Below are positions 27,201 through 28,145 of a DNA stretch of 28,145 bases, piece by piece. The stretch is taken from IMG/VR virus record IMGVR_UViG_3300044639_000612, positions 1-28,145 of that record. One strand, given 5' to 3'. This DNA comes from a virus. Position 1 is the stretch's first letter, and every line of letters starts with the position of its first letter. The notes under the pieces are model-generated. The model did not search any database and had not been told where the DNA came from. It worked only from the letters and a program-made list of their open reading frames with translations. A program made the position numbers and the translations under genes.

Positions 27201-28145
27201 TCTTGCACCACTACCAGAATAAACACCACCAACACCCAATTGAATATTACCAGTAACAAACATGCTACCAGTTATCTGAGAACCAACCGTAGCAGATTCT
27301 ACTCTAAATCCAAAATTAGGTGATACCGATGCCGTTACACTACCACTTGCTATTAAAGTTGCATCCTCTGCTAAAGCTGATTGTGGAATATCAAATAATC
27401 CCTTACCACTACCACTAAACATTGATGCGGATACTGGAAATTGGAATGTTGAGAATGTATTTACAACCAATCCAGTGTTTGGTGCGATAGATGCAGTTGC
27501 AGAACCACTTGCTATTAATGTTGCTGTTAAAGCTGGTAAATTAAATAATCCTCTACCATCTCCGATAAATAAAGATGCTGATATACTACCACTAATATCT
27601 ACACTACCAGTAAATTCAGAACCACTTAATGCCGATTCAACTTTAAATCCATATGTAGGGTCTACGGAAGCAGTTACACTACCACTAGCTATTCTAAATG
27701 AATCACCACTAAATGCAGAACGAGGAATGTTAAACAATCCAGCACCATCTCCAGTAAATGCACCAGATACAGAACCTGTTATTTGTTGCGCTTTAAGTGA
27801 ACCAGTTATTGTAACACTGCCGCTAATATTAAGTGAACCAGTTATTTGTTGTATATCTAATATATCATCTCCAAACTTATTTGAACCCGATGAATATATT
27901 ACAGATGATGAAATATAAGATACTACTAATTGTTCTGCAAATATAGAATCTCTTACAATTAAATTTCCTTGAACTGTTGTATTTGTATTTACAACTAAAT
28001 TACCTCCTATAAAAGATGCAGTTGCCGAACCACTAGCTATTCTAATTGCTGCAGGTAGATTTGTTAAGTTACTACCGTCCCCTTGAAATGAACCAGAAAA
28101 AGAACCTGAAATTTGGTCTAAACTAATTGTTCTTGCAAATCCTCT
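18213..28145 (-). CDS. Giant collagen-like tail fibre, N-terminus beyond window edge
   Basis: The frame is open from the right edge to the stop at 18213-18215, at least 3310 codons; no true start is visible. Order from the N-terminal side: about 22 short beta modules (28145 to about 22740) with the pattern GDGxGLFNIPxxAL...IASGSVTASVSPDFGFKVxSxxSGSxFTGS; two cupredoxin-like inserts at 26507-26820 and 24665-24990; a domain with NLTIVHNLGIKYPMVQVYA (about 22440-22620); a helical ATASYALxA segment (21780-22400); a Gly-X-Y tract (18663-21779); and a C-terminal cap (GTTNDGLLTYTNAP, ITWPASVDWVGG, YYGFVTGKNLS). It lacks an S74 domain. Repeats, Gly-X-Y stalk and position beside a fibre chaperone identify it as a virion fibre, probably trimeric. 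It is far longer than T4 long-fibre proteins. Confidence 0.9.
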   Translation of the reverse strand, partial: RGFARTISLDQISGSFSGSFQGDGSNLTNLPAAIRIASGSATASFIGGNLVVNTNTTVQGNLIVRDSIFAEQLVVSYISSSVIYSSGSNKFGDDILDIQQITGSLNISGSVTITGSLKAQQITGSVSGAFTGDGAGLFNIPRSAFSGDSFRIASGSVTASVDPTYGFKVESALSGSEFTGSVDISGSISASLFIGDGRGLFNLPALTATLIASGSATASIAPNTGLVVNTFSTFQFPVSASMFSGSGKGLFDIPQSALAEDATLIASGSVTASVSPNFGFRVESATVGSQITGSMFVTGNIQLGVGGVYSGSGARLFDIPRSALTPDALVATLIASGSVTASTSPDFGFKVISAQSGSSFTGSLFVSGGIEINSGSSYSGSGARLFDIPVRALRDLDLSKISSGSATASISPDKGLVVNTFSTFSGSMLISASKQYFPSESIQTVFNVTNNDNLNYNFTGAAIGSNPTLTLVRGITYIFNLNVSGHPFQIKTINTTGTNDLYNTGVTNNGGQVGTLIFAVPSNAPDRLYYICQFHASMAGTINIVDGLLQKGDGVTITGSLDVSDIIRAREFTGSFSGSFFQGDGGGLFNIPRAAFTGDSPRIASGSVTASVSPDDGFLVKSVESGSTFSGSVDISGSLIIFGNLIGQEISGSSFSGSFQGDGSRLTNINVPPQVATKIVSGSVTASVSPDSGFVVVSSDKGSQFTGSIFLSGSIFGNSSIEISSGSFSGSGARLFDIPRAALTPDALLSTEIKSGSVTASVSPEFGFKVLSAESGSQFTGSLFVSGNISLASGSSYSGSGKNLFDIPLSALANLDLSKIFSGSATASISPDRGFEVFASVSNFSGSVSASVFSGSGKGLTDIPFSALSEELKRIASGSVTASVSPDDGFRVISAESGSQFTGSLFVTGGYIRVETGSFFSGSGAGLKDIPRNALTEDALISTEIKSGSVTASVSPDFGFRVISAESGSQFTGSLFVTGGYIRVETGSFFSGSGAGLSDIPESALSFKINRIASGSVTASISPDYGLRVNTFSTISGSFIVSSSARELAYSDIDTVFNVTNAGSSAYNISNRLVSGSNPTLTLVRNVNYTFNVNASGHPFWIKDTNSTGTANSYDTWVTNNGDDVGVITFLVSGSAPDTLYYNCQLHGSMAGTINVVDALYVPAEIKLIGDTKVIGVVTASVFSGSGKGLFDIPFSNITGDAVRIATGSITASVSPQKGFFVESVESGSSFSGSILIDSSSFIYSEGTYLRNIPRSALTEDALASSEIKSGSVTASVSPVFGFIVKTPFTSSVSESFFVTQIASQFTGSISVSGSLFVNDTSGGLFIDSSSFIFADGTYLRNIPRSALTEDALLSSFIVSGSVTASVSPDFGFKVIATNIFSGSEFGSQFTGSVDVSGSVRAFRFIGDGSQITNVQAAASPLIASGSATASVASGDTFVVTTGATGSGLNYQIGTRITGSVDVSGSLKAQFILGDGRFITNVQAAAAPFIGSGSATASVQSGDSFVVTTGATGSAIGSRFTGSIDVSGSVRAFSFIGDGSQLTNVQASAAPLIASGSATASVQSGIQFVVTTNGVFSSVGSNSGSYYGSIFTGSVSISGSISSSRFEGDGGGLFNIPASALEDLQLSIIQSGSGRAIVDPEKLDVNVPITAALFIGDGGGLFNIPANALQDLKLDRVISGSVEGVISPNKGFEVNTSVRIFSGSLTVSGSVFVSGGNVIAASGSSFIGDGSGLRNINIANLAFETSLLQSGSVTAQISPNLGLVVNTSASIQGDLNVLNKILVNNITASNVIKSQLFTGSFLGTYNFQGVGATASAEYDILRFNPTQGYFIPQPETSLTETVAFNNVSNLTIVHNLGIKYPMVQVYATGSEDQILPGTIKSIDDDTIQIVFSGLTSGHVVIGSGGSLINGTINGDRVFGEVYSASYARRAALADAVTGFDSASLVALSASLSNANAYVRNDQTASMAVLNSKFAETASYVADLSNLNLTDYVRNSRTSSMTVGTASLAITASYALFAQNASNVDTANFIQNFQTASMRVGTASLAIFAFTASYALNAAGSDTSSFLQINTDQTFRASLVVSASLGVSGSVFFGNLPSASYEQVVIWDTVTKKLGYRNIAAAVGSSGTSGTSGISGTDGTSGTSGTSGTSGTSGTSGTSGVDGTSGTSGTSGTSGTSGTSGTSGLDGTSGTSGTSGTSGTSGTSGTSGTSGTSGTSGTSGTSGTSGTSGTSGTSGTSGTSGTSGTSGTSGTSGTSGTSGTSGTSGTSGTSGTSGTNGTAGSGGSSGTSGTSGTSGTSGTSGTSGTSGTNGSAGTAGTSGTSGTSGTSGSNGSSGTSGTSGTSGTSGTSGTSGSGGDSGSSGTSGSGGSSGTSGTSGTSGSTGSDGTSGTSGTSGSAGQDGTSGTSGSSGTSGSTGSAGTSGTSGTSGTSGTSGTSGSDGTSGSSGTSGTSGTSGTSGTSGTSGSDGSSGTSGTSGSSGTSGTSGTSGTSGTSGTSGSDGSSGTSGTSGTSGTSGVGTDGTSGTSGTSGESGSSGTSGTSGTSGTNGSAGSSGTSGVGTDGTSGTSGTSGESGSSGTSGASGTSGTSGTNGSAGTSGTNGSDGTSGTSGTSGSDGTSGTSGTSGSDGTSGTSGSGGTSGTSGTSGLDGTFFGSSGTSGTSGTSGTSGTSGTSGENGSSGTSGLNGTFFGSSGTSGVSGSDGTSGTSGTSGENGSSGTSGENGSSGTSGLNGTFFGSSGTSGTSGESGSSGTSGINGTDGTSGTSGTSGLNGTFFGSSGTSGINGTDGTSGTSGTSGTSGINGTDGTSGTSGLNGTMFGSSGTSGISGTSGTSGESGSSGTSGTSGTSGLNGTMFGSSGTSGFDGTSGTSGAGTSGTSGESGSSGTSGLNGTMFGSSGTSGESGSSGTSGLNGTDGSSGTSGTSGTSGTSGLNGTFFGSSGTSGTSGVSGSSGTSGTSGTSGTSGTSGLNGTMFGSSGTSGTSGTSGVSGTSGTSGISGTAGTSGLNGTMFGSSGTSGTSGTSGVSGSAGTSGTSGTSGTSGLNGTMFGSSGTSGISGTAGTSGTSGLGTSGTSGTSGTSGVNGTFFGSSGTSGINGETGASGSSGTSGTNAPGFSSGTSGSGGANGTSGLNGTFFGSSGTSGANGTSGTNSPAFSSGTSGTNGFSLVGTTNDGLLTYTNAPVGATVESNITFDGTNLAVVGNVISTTYRETFNDLGTGGSATLDLSTANNFRRQFNGTATITITNAPNSPIGFGFTLVTVNAGAYAITWPASVDWVGGSAPILTSSGTDVLVFYTYNGGTSYYGFVTGKNLS
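18663..21779 (-). repeat. Collagen-like Gly-X-Y tract of the giant fibre, interrupted in its C-terminal half
   Basis: About 1039 residues with glycine at nearly every third position, chiefly Thr-Ser-Gly. The half nearest the N-terminus (about 20210-21779) is almost pure TSG, with a stretch of over 20 consecutive TSG triplets near 21240-21600. The C-terminal half (18740-20210) carries 13 single-residue interruptions of the form GT(F/M)FGSSG, spaced about 37-49 residues apart. Two GVGTDG one-residue deletions lie around 20480 and 20610. The DNA is a 9-bp-period repeat, so slippage or assembly collapse could change its length. Confidence 0.95.
24665..24990 (-). other. Cupredoxin-like domain, copy 2, inside the giant fibre
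   Basis: About 108 residues: VFNVTNAGSSAYNIS, NPTLTLVRNVNYTFNVNASG, then HPFWIK, a loop, GVITFLVSGSAPDTLYYN, and CQLHGSMAGTINVVD. The strand pattern and the ligand set His...Cys-x2-His-x2-Met match type-1 copper cupredoxins; the Cys-x2-His-x2-Met spacing equals that of amicyanin. His to Cys is 46 residues. It is inserted after an SPDYGLRVNTFSTISGS module. Confidence 0.72.
25175..25530 (-). repeat. Recent 210-nt tandem duplication within the fibre module array
   Basis: Two adjacent modules are nearly identical at the DNA level, with a shift of exactly 210 nt (70 codons). For example, the plus-strand stretch CCAGTCTCAACTCTAAT occurs at 25187 and again at 25397, with the following 20 or so bases differing at one position. 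Both encode TGGYIRVETGSFFSGSGAGL. The low divergence marks the youngest duplication I can see in the array. Confidence 0.8.
26507..26820 (-). other. Cupredoxin-like domain, copy 1, inside the giant fibre
   Basis: About 105 residues: VFNVTNNDNLNYNFTG, NPTLTLVRGITYIFNLNVSG, HPFQIK, a loop, GTLIFAVPSNAPDRLYYI, and CQFHASMAGTINIVD. It has the same His, Cys, His and Met set and the same 46-residue His-to-Cys distance as copy 2. The Cys codon is at 26550-26552, the second His at 26541-26543 and the Met at 26532-26534. It is inserted after an SPDKGLVVNTFSTFSGS module, the same context as copy 2. Confidence 0.72.

Larger units (their letters stand above)
22740..28145 (-). repeat. Array of about 22 short beta modules in the giant fibre shaft
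   Basis: A recurrent unit, typically about 70 codons, centred on (I)xSGS(V/A)TASxSPDxGFxV, followed by SGSxFTGSxxVSG and then a GxGxGLFxIP linker. I count 22 copies in the window by eye. The three nearest 23470-23880 have a variant ending, SGDxFVVTTGATGS. One related copy is present near the N-terminus of the S74 fibre (15790-15850). This indicates extension of the fibre by internal duplication. Confidence 0.85.

Noticed and set aside
27735-27737. TTG as the start codon of the giant fibre
   Set aside because: The frame continues open upstream to the window edge with the same module sequence (GDGAG before LFNIP), so this TTG is an internal leucine.

Overview
The window is a late structural (tail) region of a large contractile-tailed phage of the T4-like kind. 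Every gene I can support lies on the minus strand, so transcription runs from high to low coordinates. There are no host genes, tRNAs, integrase or attachment sites, so it looks like part of a lytic-phage genome or metagenomic contig rather than a prophage border. The DNA is A+T-rich and Shine-Dalgarno motifs are weak or absent at many starts. The BspA-like and dockerin-like sequence elements would suit a phage of Bacteroidota or another aquatic bacterium, but the host cannot be fixed from this sequence.

In transcription order: (1) A giant collagen-like fibre gene enters from the right edge (28145 to 18213, at least 3310 codons, N-terminus outside the window). It has about 22 repeats of a short beta-type module, two inserted cupredoxin-like domains with a full set of copper-ligand residues, a coil-like segment, about 1039 residues of Gly-X-Y (mostly TSG) and a C-terminal cap. 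(2) A 300-aa PKD-like/BspA-like leucine-rich-repeat protein and a 147-aa probable tail-fibre assembly chaperone follow closely. (3) After a candidate promoter come a 92-aa fibre-like shard, a 110-aa beta protein, a 2452-aa fibre with its own Gly-X-Y tract and a C-terminal S74 self-cleaving chaperone domain, and a 143-aa unknown. (4) A 133-aa protein with an EF-hand/dockerin-type calcium loop is followed by a terminator. (5) The tail core follows: sheath (gp18-like), tube (gp19-like) and a gp26-like baseplate/assembly-chaperone protein. The last has a poly-T slippery run that would fuse it to the next small ORF, followed by a second terminator. (6) A 79-aa small protein, the 806-aa tape measure, and an unrecognised gene running off the left edge complete the window.

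The genes form one assembly line. Tube polymerises on the tape measure with help from the gp26-like chaperone, and the sheath surrounds it. Two very long trimeric-looking fibres, their chaperones (the in-cis S74 domain and the in-trans 147-aa protein) and small accessory proteins form the host-recognition apparatus.

The minus-strand octamer TATTTATA (one variant base in one case) occurs in every intergenic gap of 35 nt or more, mostly 19-28 nt before a start codon, and probably marks late promoters. The most interesting items are the candidate programmed frameshift at the gp26-like 3' end, the two copper-ligand-complete cupredoxin domains inside a tail fibre, and 13 regularly spaced aromatic interruptions in the collagen-like tract. 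No gene-free stretch exceeds about 145 nt.
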